From contig CAYRIF010000011.1 in assembly GCA_964424205.1 (NCBI GenBank), positions 1 through 24,626 of the forward strand: a stretch of 24,626 nt of DNA. Direction: 5' to 3'. Shown here piece after piece: positions 6,155-17,200 of the stretch. The stretch's first letter is position 1. Every line of letters starts with the position of its first letter. The position numbers were made by a program, and so were the translations under genes. The stretch is from CAYRIF01 sp964424205 (GTDB lineage Bacteria; Bacteroidota; Bacteroidia; Cytophagales; Cyclobacteriaceae). The notes beneath the pieces were generated by a model that did not search any database, was not told the origin of the DNA, and was given only the letters and a program-made list of their open reading frames with translations.

Positions 6155-9100
6155 CTAACCTTCAATCAATACACAACGATTGTTTTTCACATCCTCTTCT
6201 ACTGTCTTAAACTTCACATCTTTTTTGATGCTGCCATCTGTATACTGTACAGTTACTTTTTGGTTACGCCCGGCTATTTTTTGCGATTTAACAGGAGCAG
6301 CTTTTTCCAATGGCGGACGATCAGGATTATGTGCTTGTCCGCCGCTTAATAAGGATTTAGACTCTTCTTTTGTTTCTTTAAGGTTCTGGCGTGTTTGCTG
6401 TCTTCTTGCCGCTTGCACTTCATTAGATTCTTGCACTGGCACATCCGCTTTCATTAAGAACGAAATTGTTTCTTCGTTGACCCGTGCAATAAATCTTTTG
6501 AATAGTTCGAAGGATTCGAATTTATAAATAAGCAATGGATCTTTCTGCTCATATACGGCATTTTGAACCGATTGCTTCAAATCATCCATTTCCCTTAGGT
6601 GCTCTTTCCAAGCGTTGTCAATGATTGCCAGTGTAATCATTTTCTCCATCGAAAAAACAAGCTCTTTACAATCTGTTTCCACATTTTTTTGTAGACTTGA
6701 TATAACGGCAATTTGTTTTTTACCATCGGTGAATGGTACTTGAATGTCTTCAATTGTAGCGCCACGTTCTCTATTGATGCTATTGATGATTGGAATGGAG
6801 CGTTTGACAATGTTATCATTTTTTTCACGATAATGTGCTAAGGCTTTTTCATAAACTTGATTGCTTAAATCTGCTTCACTGATGCTGCTGAAGTCTTCTT
6901 GCGATATTTGATAATCTATTCCGAAAGTACTCAGACAATTAAGTTTAAAGCTGTCATAGTCTTCTGCATGTTTTGCATTCTCAACAATATTTTCAGTGGT
7001 ATCAAACAGCATGTTTAGAATGTCTAATTCCAAACGTTCACCATGTAGGGCGTTTCTACGTCTTTTATAGATTACCTCTCTTTGTGAGTTCATCACATCA
7101 TCATACTCTAAGAGTCGTTTTCTTGTTGCAAAGTTATTTTCCTCAACTTTTCTTTGTGCTCTTTCTATTGATTTAGTTACCATAGAGTGCTGAATAACTT
7201 CACCTTCTTGTAGCCCAAGTTTATCCATGATTTTAGTTACTCGCTCAGACATAAACATCCGCATCAAGTTATCCTCCAGTGATACGAAAAATTGCGAAGA
7301 GCCAGGATCTCCTTGTCGACCAGATCTACCCCTAAGCTGTCTATCCACCCTTCTTGACTCATGCCTTTCTGTACCTATGATTGCTAAACCACCAGCTGCT
7401 TTTGATTCGGGGGTAAGTTTAATATCTGTTCCCCTACCTGCCATGTTTGTAGCAATGGTAACAGTGCCTGGTTTACCAGCATTAGCAACAATTTCTGCTT
7501 CTCTTTGGTGTTGCTTGGCATTCAATATTTGGTGCTCAATATTTCTAATTTTGAGCATTCTGCTTACTAACTCCGAAATTTCAACTGAAGTAGTACCTAC
7601 TAATACTGGTCTTTTTGCTTCAGTCAATTCCACAATCTCATCTGCTACCGAGTTGAATTTTTCACGTACAGATTTAAAAACCTTGTCTTCCATGTCTGCC
7701 CTTACAATGGGTCTATTTGTAGGAATCACAACCACATCTAGCTTATAAATATCCCACAGTTCCCCAGCCTCCGTCTCAGCAGTTCCTGTCATCCCTGCCA
7801 ATTTGTGGTACATCCTGAAATAATTTTGCAAGGTGATGGTTGCATAGGTTTGCGTAGCATCTTCAACTTTCACGTTTTCTTTGGCTTCAATTGCCTGGTG
7901 CAGTCCATCAGAATACCTTCTTCCATCCATCACACGACCGGTTTGCTCGTCTACAATTTTCACCTTGTCATCTACCAAAATATATTCAGTATCCTTTTCA
8001 AAAAGTGTGTAGGCCTTCAATAGTTGATTTACCGTGTGAATTCTTTCTGCTTTGGCGGTGTAATCTCGTATTAGCGAATCTTTTTTCTGAAGTTTGTCGT
8101 TTTCGGAAAGCGCATTATCATTATCAATATCCGCCGTTTCCATGCCGATGTCTGGTAAAATAAAGAAACTAGCATCTTCCCCCTCGCCAGTGATGAGGTC
8201 AATTCCTTTTTCTGTAAGATCTATGGAATTGCTTTTTTCATCAATTGTGAAGTATAGCGGCGCATCAGCTTCTGGCATTAATTTCTGATTGTCTGCCAGG
8301 TAAATATTCTCCGTTTTATTGGAGAGTTTCTTCATGCCAGTCTCGCTCAAAAACTTAATCAATGGCTTATATTTAGGCAATCCTCGGGTTGCTCTAAACA
8401 ATGAAAGACCGCCATCAGCCTCATGGCCATCGGCAATCATTTTTTTGGCTTCTATCAAAAACTGTGACACTACTTTCTTTTGTGCATCAACAAGTTTTGC
8501 AATCCTAGGTTTTAATTCATGGAACTCATGTACGTCACCTTTTGGAACTGGGCCAGAAATTATTAATGGGGTTCTTGCTTCATCAATAAGTACAGAATCC
8601 ACCTCATCAATCATCGCATAGTGGTGTTTTTTCTGAACTAATTCTTCAGGATTACGGGTCATATTATCCCTTAAATAATCAAAACCAAATTCATTATTTG
8701 TACCATAAGTGATGTCTGCCTCGTAGGCTTTTTTCCTTTCTTCAGAATTAGGCTCGTAAAAATCCAAGCAGTCAATAGTCAATCCATGAAACTCAAAAAT
8801 TGGCGCCATCCACTCGGAATCCCTTTTAGCTAAGTAAGTGTTTACCGTAATTACGTGGACACCTCTTTTTGCCAGGGCATTTAGATAAGCAGGTAGTGTG
8901 GCCACCAGTGTTTTACCTTCACCCGTTGCCATCTCGGTTATTTTACCTTCATGCAAAACGATACCACCTATGAGTTGCACATCATAATGAAGCATGTCCC
9001 AAGTGATTTCATTGCCTGCAGCCATCCACTTATTGTGCCAAATGGCATCATCGCCCACTATTTCTACATTACTCTTTTTTGCCGCAATTTGCTTGTCAAA

Positions 9101-9514
9101 TATCTCTGCTTTCACGACTATTTTCTCGTTATCTTTAAATCTGCGCGCTGTTTCTTTGACAACAGCAAAAGCAAGTGGAAGCACATCATTTAATACTTCT
9201 TCCAGTTTGTCGTTCCGTTGCTCTTCCAGCTTATCTATGGCATCAAATATTTCTTCTTTTTGGTTGATATCAAGACTCGTGTCAGTATTTACTTTGTCAT
9301 GAAGTATAGAAATTTCATCATCAATTTCTTTCAAGTAACTATCTATTGTATTCCTGATTTCCGTTGTCTTTCCTCTCAGTTCATCATCACTAATTGAAGA
9401 GAGACTTTTGTATTCCGTTTTGATTTCATCAACGATTGGCAATATTTTTTTGATGTCTTTATTAGACTTTGTGCCAAAAATTTTGGCTATTCCTTTTGTA
9501 AAAATATCTAACAT
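6155..9514 (-). CDS. secA: Preprotein translocase ATPase SecA, 1119 aa
   Basis: SecA is the ATPase motor that pushes signal-peptide proteins through SecYEG. Visible motifs include Walker A MATGEGKT (195-202), the Walker B/DEAD-like DEVD (303-306) followed by SVLIDEARTPLIISG, TGTAETE (577-582), GTTSVEIS (640-647), ATNMAGRGTDIKL (688-700), and GTERHESRRVDRQLRGRSGR (714-733). At 1119 residues it is about 200 longer than E. coli SecA. Much of the extra length is an insertion around 335-485, between the Walker B region and the second half of NBD1, as is usual in Bacteroidota. The usual C-terminal zinc-binding Cys-x-Cys motif is absent; the protein ends instead in a short charged tail (VTVQYTDGSIKKDVKFK). 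The start is ATG at 9512-9514. The gene lies 118 nt downstream of dapF, with no clear promoter box in that gap. Confidence 0.98.
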   Translation of the reverse strand: MLDIFTKGIAKIFGTKSNKDIKKILPIVDEIKTEYKSLSSISDDELRGKTTEIRNTIDSYLKEIDDEISILHDKVNTDTSLDINQKEEIFDAIDKLEEQRNDKLEEVLNDVLPLAFAVVKETARRFKDNEKIVVKAEIFDKQIAAKKSNVEIVGDDAIWHNKWMAAGNEITWDMLHYDVQLIGGIVLHEGKITEMATGEGKTLVATLPAYLNALAKRGVHVITVNTYLAKRDSEWMAPIFEFHGLTIDCLDFYEPNSEERKKAYEADITYGTNNEFGFDYLRDNMTRNPEELVQKKHHYAMIDEVDSVLIDEARTPLIISGPVPKGDVHEFHELKPRIAKLVDAQKKVVSQFLIEAKKMIADGHEADGGLSLFRATRGLPKYKPLIKFLSETGMKKLSNKTENIYLADNQKLMPEADAPLYFTIDEKSNSIDLTEKGIDLITGEGEDASFFILPDIGMETADIDNDNALSENDKLQKKDSLIRDYTAKAERIHTVNQLLKAYTLFEKDTEYILVDDKVKIVDEQTGRVMDGRRYSDGLHQAIEAKENVKVEDATQTYATITLQNYFRMYHKLAGMTGTAETEAGELWDIYKLDVVVIPTNRPIVRADMEDKVFKSVREKFNSVADEIVELTEAKRPVLVGTTSVEISELVSRMLKIRNIEHQILNAKQHQREAEIVANAGKPGTVTIATNMAGRGTDIKLTPESKAAGGLAIIGTERHESRRVDRQLRGRSGRQGDPGSSQFFVSLEDNLMRMFMSERVTKIMDKLGLQEGEVIQHSMVTKSIERAQRKVEENNFATRKRLLEYDDVMNSQREVIYKRRRNALHGERLELDILNMLFDTTENIVENAKHAEDYDSFKLNCLSTFGIDYQISQEDFSSISEADLSNQVYEKALAHYREKNDNIVKRSIPIINSINRERGATIEDIQVPFTDGKKQIAVISSLQKNVETDCKELVFSMEKMITLAIIDNAWKEHLREMDDLKQSVQNAVYEQKDPLLIYKFESFELFKRFIARVNEETISFLMKADVPVQESNEVQAARRQQTRQNLKETKEESKSLLSGGQAHNPDRPPLEKAAPVKSQKIAGRNQKVTVQYTDGSIKKDVKFKTVEEDVKNNRCVLIEG

Positions 9515-9632
9515 ATTTTCTGTTATTTCAAATTGAGGTTTAAAGGTAGTTTGTTTACTGAAATTTTAATAATTCAAACTACATAATATAATGATTCAAT
9601 CAGCAAATTGGCATACTTTGAAGCAGGTAATA
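9515..9632 (-). other. Gap between dapF and secA (118 nt)
   Basis: No gene is present. No exact TAnnTTTG box was found on the secA strand; the closest is TACCTTTA about 25 nt before the secA start, without a well-spaced TTG. secA may therefore share the dapF transcript or use a weak promoter here. Confidence 0.4.
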
Positions 9633-10427
9633 TTATAATTTAATTTTTCCTTCAAATACCATTCCAGCTGGACCTATTAGATAGATTTCTTCAAACGTTT
9701 CTTCATCTATCTTGCTAAATGACACTTTTAGTATTCCTCCATGGGTTTTTATGGTGATTGGACTTACCAAGCCCTTAGCACTCACTGCCAAACTGACAGC
9801 TGTCACGCCCGTGCCGCAGGAGAGTGTTTCATCTTCTACTCCTCTTTCATAAGTTCTAACACTAATTTCATTTCGATCAAGAAGCTGGACAAAATTCACA
9901 TTTGTCCCTTCTTTTTTGAAAAACGCACTATTTCTAATTTTCCTTCCTTCATCAAAAATAGGGTAAGTAGCAATGTCATCTACATATTTGATGAGGTGTG
10001 GCGAGCCTGTATCTATAAATGTATCGCCATTGATGGTTTTTACGCTATGGACATTATTCATTTTTAAATGAATGAGATTGTCAGCAATAAATGCTTCATG
10101 CGCTCCGTCAATAGCAAGAAATGTCGTTTTTTCTTGGATGATGCCTAAATAATTCGCAAAGTGAACGGCACAGCGACTCCCGTTTCCACACATGCTTTGC
10201 GAGCCATCGGCATTGTAATAAATCATTTCAAAATCATAATCTTCGTGATTCTGAATTAAGATTAGTCCATCGGCACCTATGCCAAATTTTCTGTCACAGA
10301 GTTTGCTAATTAGTGCTTCAATATTTTTGCAGGAAGAATTTTCCAATGAAAAAATGTGACTGCGATTGTCAATCATTATGAAATCATTTCCTGTTCCTTG
10401 GTATTTGAAAAAATTGATTGTTGACAT
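9633..10427 (-). CDS. dapF: Diaminopimelate epimerase, 264 aa
   Basis: DapF converts LL- to meso-diaminopimelate, the last epimerisation before lysine and peptidoglycan cross-link synthesis; it is a cofactor-independent two-Cys enzyme in the cytoplasm. Both catalytic cysteines are in their signatures: MCGNGSRC (Cys80) and LSCGTG (Cys204). The N-terminal FFKYQGTGNDF, the GIGADGL loop (49-55) and the conserved TGSPHL (140-145) and YERGVEDET (193-201) motifs are also present. Length is normal for the family. The start is ATG at 10425-10427, only 24 nt from a -7 box (10451-10458), so the leader is short. It sits between the rplS terminator and secA on the same strand and may be the first gene of a dapF-secA-SPOR unit. 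Confidence 0.98.
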   Translation of the reverse strand: MSTINFFKYQGTGNDFIMIDNRSHIFSLENSSCKNIEALISKLCDRKFGIGADGLILIQNHEDYDFEMIYYNADGSQSMCGNGSRCAVHFANYLGIIQEKTTFLAIDGAHEAFIADNLIHLKMNNVHSVKTINGDTFIDTGSPHLIKYVDDIATYPIFDEGRKIRNSAFFKKEGTNVNFVQLLDRNEISVRTYERGVEDETLSCGTGVTAVSLAVSAKGLVSPITIKTHGGILKVSFSKIDEETFEEIYLIGPAGMVFEGKIKL

Positions 10428-10450
10428 CTAGCGGTCTATTATGAGTTACA

Positions 10451-10458
10451 CAAAACTA
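10451..10458 (-). promoter_or_regulatory. Probable -7 promoter box of dapF
   Basis: The minus strand reads TAGTTTTG, an exact TAnnTTTG match, ending 24 nt before the dapF ATG and downstream of the rplS terminator. No TTG lies at the expected -33 distance, so the box is supported mainly by its position. Confidence 0.35.
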
Positions 10459-10485
10459 CAAATAAGTATTGAAATTTAGGATATA

Positions 10486-10520
10486 TAAAAAGCCATCCCG
10501 ACCGTGTCGAAATGGCTTCT
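10486..10520 (-). terminator. Intrinsic terminator downstream of rplS
   Basis: On the minus strand AAGCCAT (10518-10512) pairs with ATGGCTT (10496-10490). An inner CGA/TCG match can extend the stem, and a run of T follows. It begins about 25 nt after the rplS stop, separating rplS from dapF. Confidence 0.75.
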
Positions 10521-10543
10521 AATATTTTACAAGAAAATAAAGC

Positions 10544-10897
10544 CTATAATTTTTCTTTAATTCTTGCTTTTTTGCCTTTCAGTCCTCTTAAATAGAACAA
10601 CCTAGCCCTTCTTACTTTTCCTTTTCTGATAACTTCTATTTTATCAATGTTTGGAGAAAGGAGTGGAAAAATTCTTTCTACACCCACACCATTTGAGATT
10701 TTACGAACAGTAAAAGTCTCGCCATTTGAATTTGGGTTTCTTCTTTGTAGCACTGTTCCTTGAAACTGCTGAACCCTCTCTTTATTTCCTTCTCTAATTT
10801 TCACGTGAACATTAACTGTGTCACCTGCCTTAAAATCAGCTATTTCGCTTCTTCTTTCAGCATATTCTTGTTCTATATAATTAATTAATTCGCTCAT
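10544..10897 (-). CDS. rplS: 50S ribosomal protein L19, 117 aa
   Basis: L19 is a large-subunit protein at the 30S-50S interface. The sequence is typical throughout: FKAGDTVNVHVKIREGNKER, the QFQGTVLQRRN strand pair, TFTVRKISNGVGVERIFPL, SPNIDKIEVIRKGKVRRA and the RGLKGKKARI tail. Length and basic composition fit the family, and the start is ATG at 10895-10897. The usual rpsP-rimM-trmD neighbours of many bacteria are not next to it here. It is followed closely by an intrinsic terminator and preceded by a TATATTTG box, so it appears to be a single-gene transcript, divergent from the giant surface-protein gene. Confidence 0.98.
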   Translation of the reverse strand: MSELINYIEQEYAERRSEIADFKAGDTVNVHVKIREGNKERVQQFQGTVLQRRNPNSNGETFTVRKISNGVGVERIFPLLSPNIDKIEVIRKGKVRRARLFYLRGLKGKKARIKEKL

Positions 10898-10938
10898 GAT
10901 TCCTATGAATTAAAATCTGTATTTCTAAAATCGGACTG

Positions 10939-10946
10939 CAAATATA
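10939..10946 (-). promoter_or_regulatory. Probable -7 promoter box of rplS
   Basis: The minus strand reads TATATTTG, an exact TAnnTTTG match, starting 49 nt before the rplS ATG. The extended 12-mer with CAGT is repeated at 5534-5545. The -33 area is T-rich without a clear TTG. Confidence 0.45.
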
Positions 10947-11031
10947 GAATTTTTTATTTAAAAAAATAAGCATTAAAAAAATAATAGTGCTATTTATTTT
11001 TTTAGCAGCGTAGTAGTATGGTTGTTTTAAT

Positions 11032-11060
11032 TTGAACATCTCAGATAAATATTACTTTTC
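11032..11060 (+). promoter_or_regulatory. Weak candidate promoter of the giant surface-protein gene
   Basis: TTG (11032-11034), 18 nt, then TACTTTTC (11053-11060), seven of eight matches to TAnnTTTG if the n positions are counted. No exact match to the consensus was found on this strand in the gap, so this is only the best available candidate. Confidence 0.2.
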
Positions 11061-11068
11061 CTGCATAA

Positions 11069-11084
11069 AATTACACCTGTAATT
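11069..11084. promoter_or_regulatory. Perfect 16-nt palindrome, possible operator
   Basis: AATTACA and TGTAATT form perfect 7-bp arms around CC, placed just downstream of the candidate promoter and 140 nt before the giant gene. It has the form of a dimeric-regulator site, but no regulator can be named and a second copy was not noticed. Confidence 0.25.
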
Positions 11085-11223
11085 CGAACTCGGAAATGGG
11101 TCTCATTAATGCTTCAATTCTACCGTTCTTCGTAAATGAATAACCATGAAAAGGCTATGCGCAATGAAATAGTATCACAAAATCAGCTTGGTTATAAGAT
11201 TTTAAGGCATTAAAACATATATT

Positions 11224-11283
11224 ATGAGACGATTATTACTACTTATTAGCTTTTTGATTGCAAGTGTATCTGCTTTCAGTCAA
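11224..11283 (+). other. Signal peptide of the giant protein
   Basis: Residues 1-20: two Arg, then a Leu/Ile-rich core and a small-residue end SVSAFSQ. Cleavage probably falls around A17-Q20. Export through Sec is needed before T9SS secretion. Confidence 0.85.
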
Positions 11284-14200
11284 AATACTTACTACTCACA
11301 AGGGAGTGGAGATTTTTCTACCATCACTTGGGATACCAATCCAGGTGGCGGTGGCACAACTGCCACATTCCCAGCAGATTACGACGGGACAAATAATGAC
11401 CACACATTCATTGTGCAAGACGGACATACTGTTTCGCTTGATGTGAATATCAATGTGGGTGAATTAACTGTTGGTGGTGGGGTAAGTGGGATTTTTAATA
11501 TTAAAAATGGTGCTAAAACAGTGGTAATCAATGGAAATGTAACCATTTTGAGTGGTGCCTCCTTTAATATACAAAATGACAATGGAGATACGCATAGTCT
11601 TACATTTTATGGTGATTTAACGATTGCAGGCACATTTGATTTAACCAATGGCACATCAGTAGGTAATTTGGTGGTAGATGGAACGAGCACTACAGTCATT
11701 TCAGGTACAGGGACTAACAATTTTAATCACGTAACATTTCAAGGTGGTAAGAATAGAATAGTAACATCCAATCTAAATATAGATGGTAATTTGATTATTG
11801 ATGCAATTAATACCGAGGTTATTACATCGTCTAACCATACAGTAGCAGGAAATTTTACAGTAAGTAATTCGGCAAAGTTAACGGAAAGTGGCGGGTATAT
11901 TCACTTCGATGGCACGGCACAGACGCTTAGCTTGACGGGAGGGACGGCCGCTTTTTATCAACCAAGGTTTGGAGGGACAGGCACAAAAACGATTGTCGGC
12001 GATTTGGTGGCAACTAGTTTGACTTATGTATTTCAGAATGCGAAAATCACGAGTACCGACGGCAATCACCGACTACAAGGGATGATAGTTTATAATGCGG
12101 CAGTGGATGCTGTAAATTTTGTCAAGACTACGACTGCGACATTGACATGGACAGGGGGAACAATTTATTACGATGATCCTGCAAATTTGGCGGAAAATGG
12201 AACAGTACGATTAGGAACCACAGATGTGATTGTGGCGGGTAGCTGCTGGATACAAACAGGTGATAATTTAATTGTGGATGGAGATGTAACACTTGAGTCT
12301 GGGTATTTGGTAATCAATGGTAATGGTACTGATGATGCACAACTGACTGATAACTCAGGAACCCATACATTCACGACCAAAACAGGCACTAATTTTTATA
12401 TACGAGGAAATGATAACTTCCCTACCACTTTTGCAAATTATTCATTCAATCAAAATTCATGGACGAGATATGACAGAGATTATGACCAAACGGTTAGAGG
12501 TAGTATAGGGGGAAGAGTGGTTAACTATGGCAATCTGTTGATGAGTCAAGCAGATGGGAGTGCTGTTGCTGCAAATACAAAAACATTGGCGGCTGGGGAA
12601 TCTATAGATGTCGAAGGAACATTTGCCTTATCAAATGGTGTGGGCGTTGTATTTAATGGCATTGCATCTCATAATTTTGCTGGTAATATTACCATTGATG
12701 ATGCGTCGGTTTTTTCTGCGACACAATCAACTATCATATTAGATGCTATAGATAAAAACCAGTACATGCAAGGGAATGGTGCTACCTATATTTTTAATTC
12801 TTTGATTATTAAAAATGGCGGGGTTCCTACGAAAATTAGAAGTGTTAATATTGACGCAAATGTTAATCTTATCTCAGTAGGTGCAAGTGTCAGTAAATTT
12901 GAGGTGACAAATGTAGGAGGCTCGGCTGCAAATTATTTAATTGTTGACATTGATGATAATATAATTCAGGCAATTTTACCTCCAGGCACTACTAGTTTTA
13001 ATTTAGGAGATAATGTGAAGCTATACACATCAAGTGCTACTGAGTTTCAGGTAGGTTTTGATGTTGTAAACATTGACCCACTTTCAACAGTTCGCTTTGA
13101 CAGGGCAGGGAATCAGGCTATACCTGGAGGATTTGATTACGGTACTATTGATTTAGCAAACAGTGGTTTCAAAACACCGGTGGCGGCGATGACGGTCAAA
13201 GGTGAAGTCAACAGGGTTTGGGGAACACCGGTTTTCAGGACAGGTACTGGTTTAAACCATCAGGTAGAAGGAGATTGGGCGATGAGTCTTAACTCTACCA
13301 CTTCAGCAACTGCCAATAATGACGGAAAGATAATCTTTAACGGAGCAGACCAAACCATTAGCGCTTCACATTTTAACTCAGTAGAGTTTGCAGGTACAGG
13401 CACAAAAATGAGCAATGGATTTTTTGATATTGTCAACGATTTCATCATTAGCGCTAATGTTACTGTAGATGCTGACAATCAAGGAATCGAACTCGGAAGA
13501 GATTGGAACGTAACGGCGGGTACATTCACCCAAACAATAGGAACAACAAAATTTAACGGAACAGGACCACAAAACATCACCACCACGGCTTCAAGTGAAT
13601 TTGGTAGGGTGCAAATTGATGGCGGTGCAGGAAGAACATTCAATGCCAATAGTGACATAGCCATTGCACTTGACTTTGAGTTTGGTTCCGGTAAAAATGC
13701 AATTTTCAATCTAAATGATCATACAGTTTCTGTAAAAAGAAACTGGTATATGAGAAATGGCACCACGTTTAATGCAGGCGTGGGTAAAGTGCTTTTTAAC
13801 GGAGATACAGACCAGGCTATTTATAACCAGGATGCCAATGTCAATTACTTTGATATTGAGTTTACTGGAATTGGTATCAAACGAGCGTATTACAATCTGT
13901 TTGATATTAATGGGGATGTTGTCATTGCGAGTGGTACTACTTTTGAGACTTCTTATCCGATGGAACTATTTGGCAATTGGGATAATCAAGGAACGTTTAT
14001 CCACCATACTACTTTAACGTTAGATGGCAATAACCAAAGTGTGAGTGCTTCCAATTTTCATGACTTGCATTGCGCTGGAACAGGCACAAAAACATTGGGA
14101 GGTAATATCTCCCTATCAGGTGTGATGCAAATATACAATGGGGTGACACTGGATGTAAGTGCCTCAAATTATAATATTTCGGTAGACGAAAACTGGCTTA

Positions 14201-17200
14201 ACTATGGTGTGTTTTTGCCTCATCAAGGTACGGTGACCTTCATAGGTGCAGGCGCATACATTAGGTCATTAAATGGCACTTCAGCAGATAAACAGTTTTA
14301 TAATATTGTTTCTAACCTTAACGCAAATTCCTATCTGATTTTGGATAATGATGAGTCGGTAGGCAGCAGACTGGATGTGTTGAATGACTTAACCATCAAC
14401 AGTGGGTACTTTCGGTTCAATAGAGTTTATAATCATGCGAATAGAATAGACGTATATGTAGGTGGTAGTTTTAATAATACTGGGGGTCAACTGAACTATA
14501 ATAATGGAACCGCACCTTATAGCAAGGTAATATTTAATGCTACTTCAGGCACGCACACGATACAAATGGGTGATGGAAATGATGAACGAGCAATTGAAAT
14601 TGACGCCGCTGGAGCAACGTATAATTTGACTGGCGGAATAGACATGATTACCAATGCAAATTCGCTTTTTGATTTAAAGGCGGGAATATTAAACCTAAGT
14701 GGGTTCTCGGCTAAAATGGGTCGAGGAACAAACCAAATGAGCGGCGGTACATTGAATGTGGATGACGGTTCCATTTTTGCCATTCACGAAAACGCTACAT
14801 TTACGGTTTCTGGTGGTGATTTTAAATTGGTCAGTAGTGATCCTGCAAATCCTGCAAATATGACGGTGAAAGGGGATGCCTACTATAATTTTAATATGAC
14901 CGGTGGTACATTCTATGCTACTAATTTTACGGTTTCTAATACACAAGGAGATGGTATAAATTTATCAGGAACGGCGGTAATTGATGGTACTAATGACTTG
15001 GACAATGGTACATTTACCAATGGAACAGGAAATGCTTATTTGACATTAAATGGTGTGGCATTGGGAACAAAATCAGCAGGCGGTGTTGTCTTTAACGCTG
15101 GCCCTACTTTTAACGTATCTTCTCAAGGAGCAACTACTGGTTCAATTGAATTCATAGTAGCAGGTGGAACATTAGCAGGTGCAGCATTTGAAGATGATGA
15201 TGGTGCAGCAGCGACTGGTAATGTGCGTTGGACTTATGTTCCAGGATTTAACTGGACAGGAGCGGTAAGTAATGACTGGCATACTGCTGGTAACTGGAGT
15301 AATACAACTGGCAATGGACATACCATCCCGCAAAGCGATGATATTGTTTACATAGATAGTAATAACCTTTCAGGACTTGCCTTTACAACAGCAAATATTA
15401 GTGCTGCCGCACAAGCGCAGCGAATTAACATCCAAGGAGCTGGCATGACACTTAATCTTTTGGCTGCAGGAGCAGTGTTAGACGTGACAGATAACGTGAC
15501 GGTATTTTCAGGAAATACTTTAACACTAACCAATGCTGATAACCAAATAAATGTCGGAGGTAGTTGGTCAAATGCAGGTACATTCAATGAGGGAACAGGA
15601 ACGATAGAATTTAACGGCACTTCAGGGTCACATGCGATTACTACCAAGGGGTCAGGCGATCCTTTTTATAACCTTTCTATTAATGGAAACGGTGCCACCT
15701 ATACCATTGGCTCTAGAATTGATGTTACAAATTCTATGAGTATAACAGATGGTACACTTGATGCTTCAAGTGGTCAGGATATTTATATATATGGTGATTG
15801 GACTGTCAATGGTGGTGTGTTTAATGCAGGAAATGGCAGGGTATATTTCGACAAAGCAGGAAATCAATCCATTGCTGGCGGTACTTTTTATGAATTGTAC
15901 ATTGGAAATAATAGCGGTGACTCAGGAATAAAATCTGTAACGAGTAATATTGCTGTGGCTGGTCAACTAAGAATTCATCCAGGTACGGTACTTGATGGAA
16001 CTACAAATACAATATATATTGGTGGTAACTGGGTTAATTATGTAGGGCCTGCTGGATTTACACAAACAGGCACTGGAACAGTTAATTTTAACGGTGCAAC
16101 ACAGTATATCGGAAATGCTGGGCTTGAAACGATATTTAATAACTTATCTTTTCAAGGAACAGGTGGAAAGTATATTAGAAAGAATGTAACAATCAATGGT
16201 GATTTATCGATTATTTCAAATTTGGTGACTGTTGATATCGCCGATGGATTTACAGTGACAGGTGCAGGAACTAACAATTTTTACATGACGGGAGGATGGT
16301 TGAGATTAAGAGGGGAAGATAACTTTCCAAAAAGTTTTGAAAATGTTGAGTTGACTGGTGGGTTTACAGATTATTATAGAAGTGATGTGCAAACCATAAC
16401 AAGTACAACGTACTATAACCTGTATATAAGAAGACTTAGCGATGGAGGTCCAGTTGATAAAACTTTAGCGGGAGATATCGATGTGAAAGGGTATATCTAT
16501 TTAGGAAGAAATGATGCGGATGGATCCGTATTAAGAGTAGCTGGAAATACAATTACACTTACTGGTAACTTCTATTTGAGAAGCTTGGCAACTGTAGATT
16601 GGGCAAATGGTAAAATAATCCATAACGGTACCTGGTGGGGCATTGATCCTGATTTTACAACCTTCCATGATATGGAGTTGAGAGGGACAGGTCAAAAAAG
16701 ACAATATAGTAACTTGACTGTAACAGGAGATTTACTGATTGCCGATGGCGTAGGTCTGAATATGAGAGAATTTACGATGAATGGAGCAGGTGGAAAAACC
16801 ATGACCATGGAGGAGAATACGTATCTTTATTCTAACACGCCTGCAGTTTCAAGTGCAGCATTTCCTGTTGGCTTTGGAACCTATACTTTGCATGAAACAT
16901 CAGATACAAGGCTATATGGCACAGCAGATCAAACTATTTATACGACTCCACAGTATGGAAACCTACGAATTTATACCAATGGAGGAAATGCCACTTTGGA
17001 TGGAAACCTAACAGTAAATGGTTACTTATACGGATCATTAAATACAACGGCGCTATTGGATGCTGGATTTGATATGGAGCTGAATGGAAAAGACAATCAC
17101 TTCTATAAGTATACACCTACTGCAGGTACAACAATAACCATGAAGGGAAATCAAGACCAACGATTGATTACATTGTTGTCAGCAATTTCTCCTTTGACTT

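Larger units (their letters stand above)
10898..11223. other. Divergent intergenic region between rplS and the giant gene (326 nt)
   Basis: The left third is very AT-rich and holds the rplS promoter box. The right part holds a possible promoter and a 16-nt palindrome for the giant gene, leaving a leader of about 150 nt before its ATG. No small gene or recognisable riboswitch was seen. Confidence 0.5.

Noticed and set aside
6180..9302. Several plus-strand open frames of 64-173 codons
   Set aside because: They are antisense to secA, which has strong motifs over its whole length.
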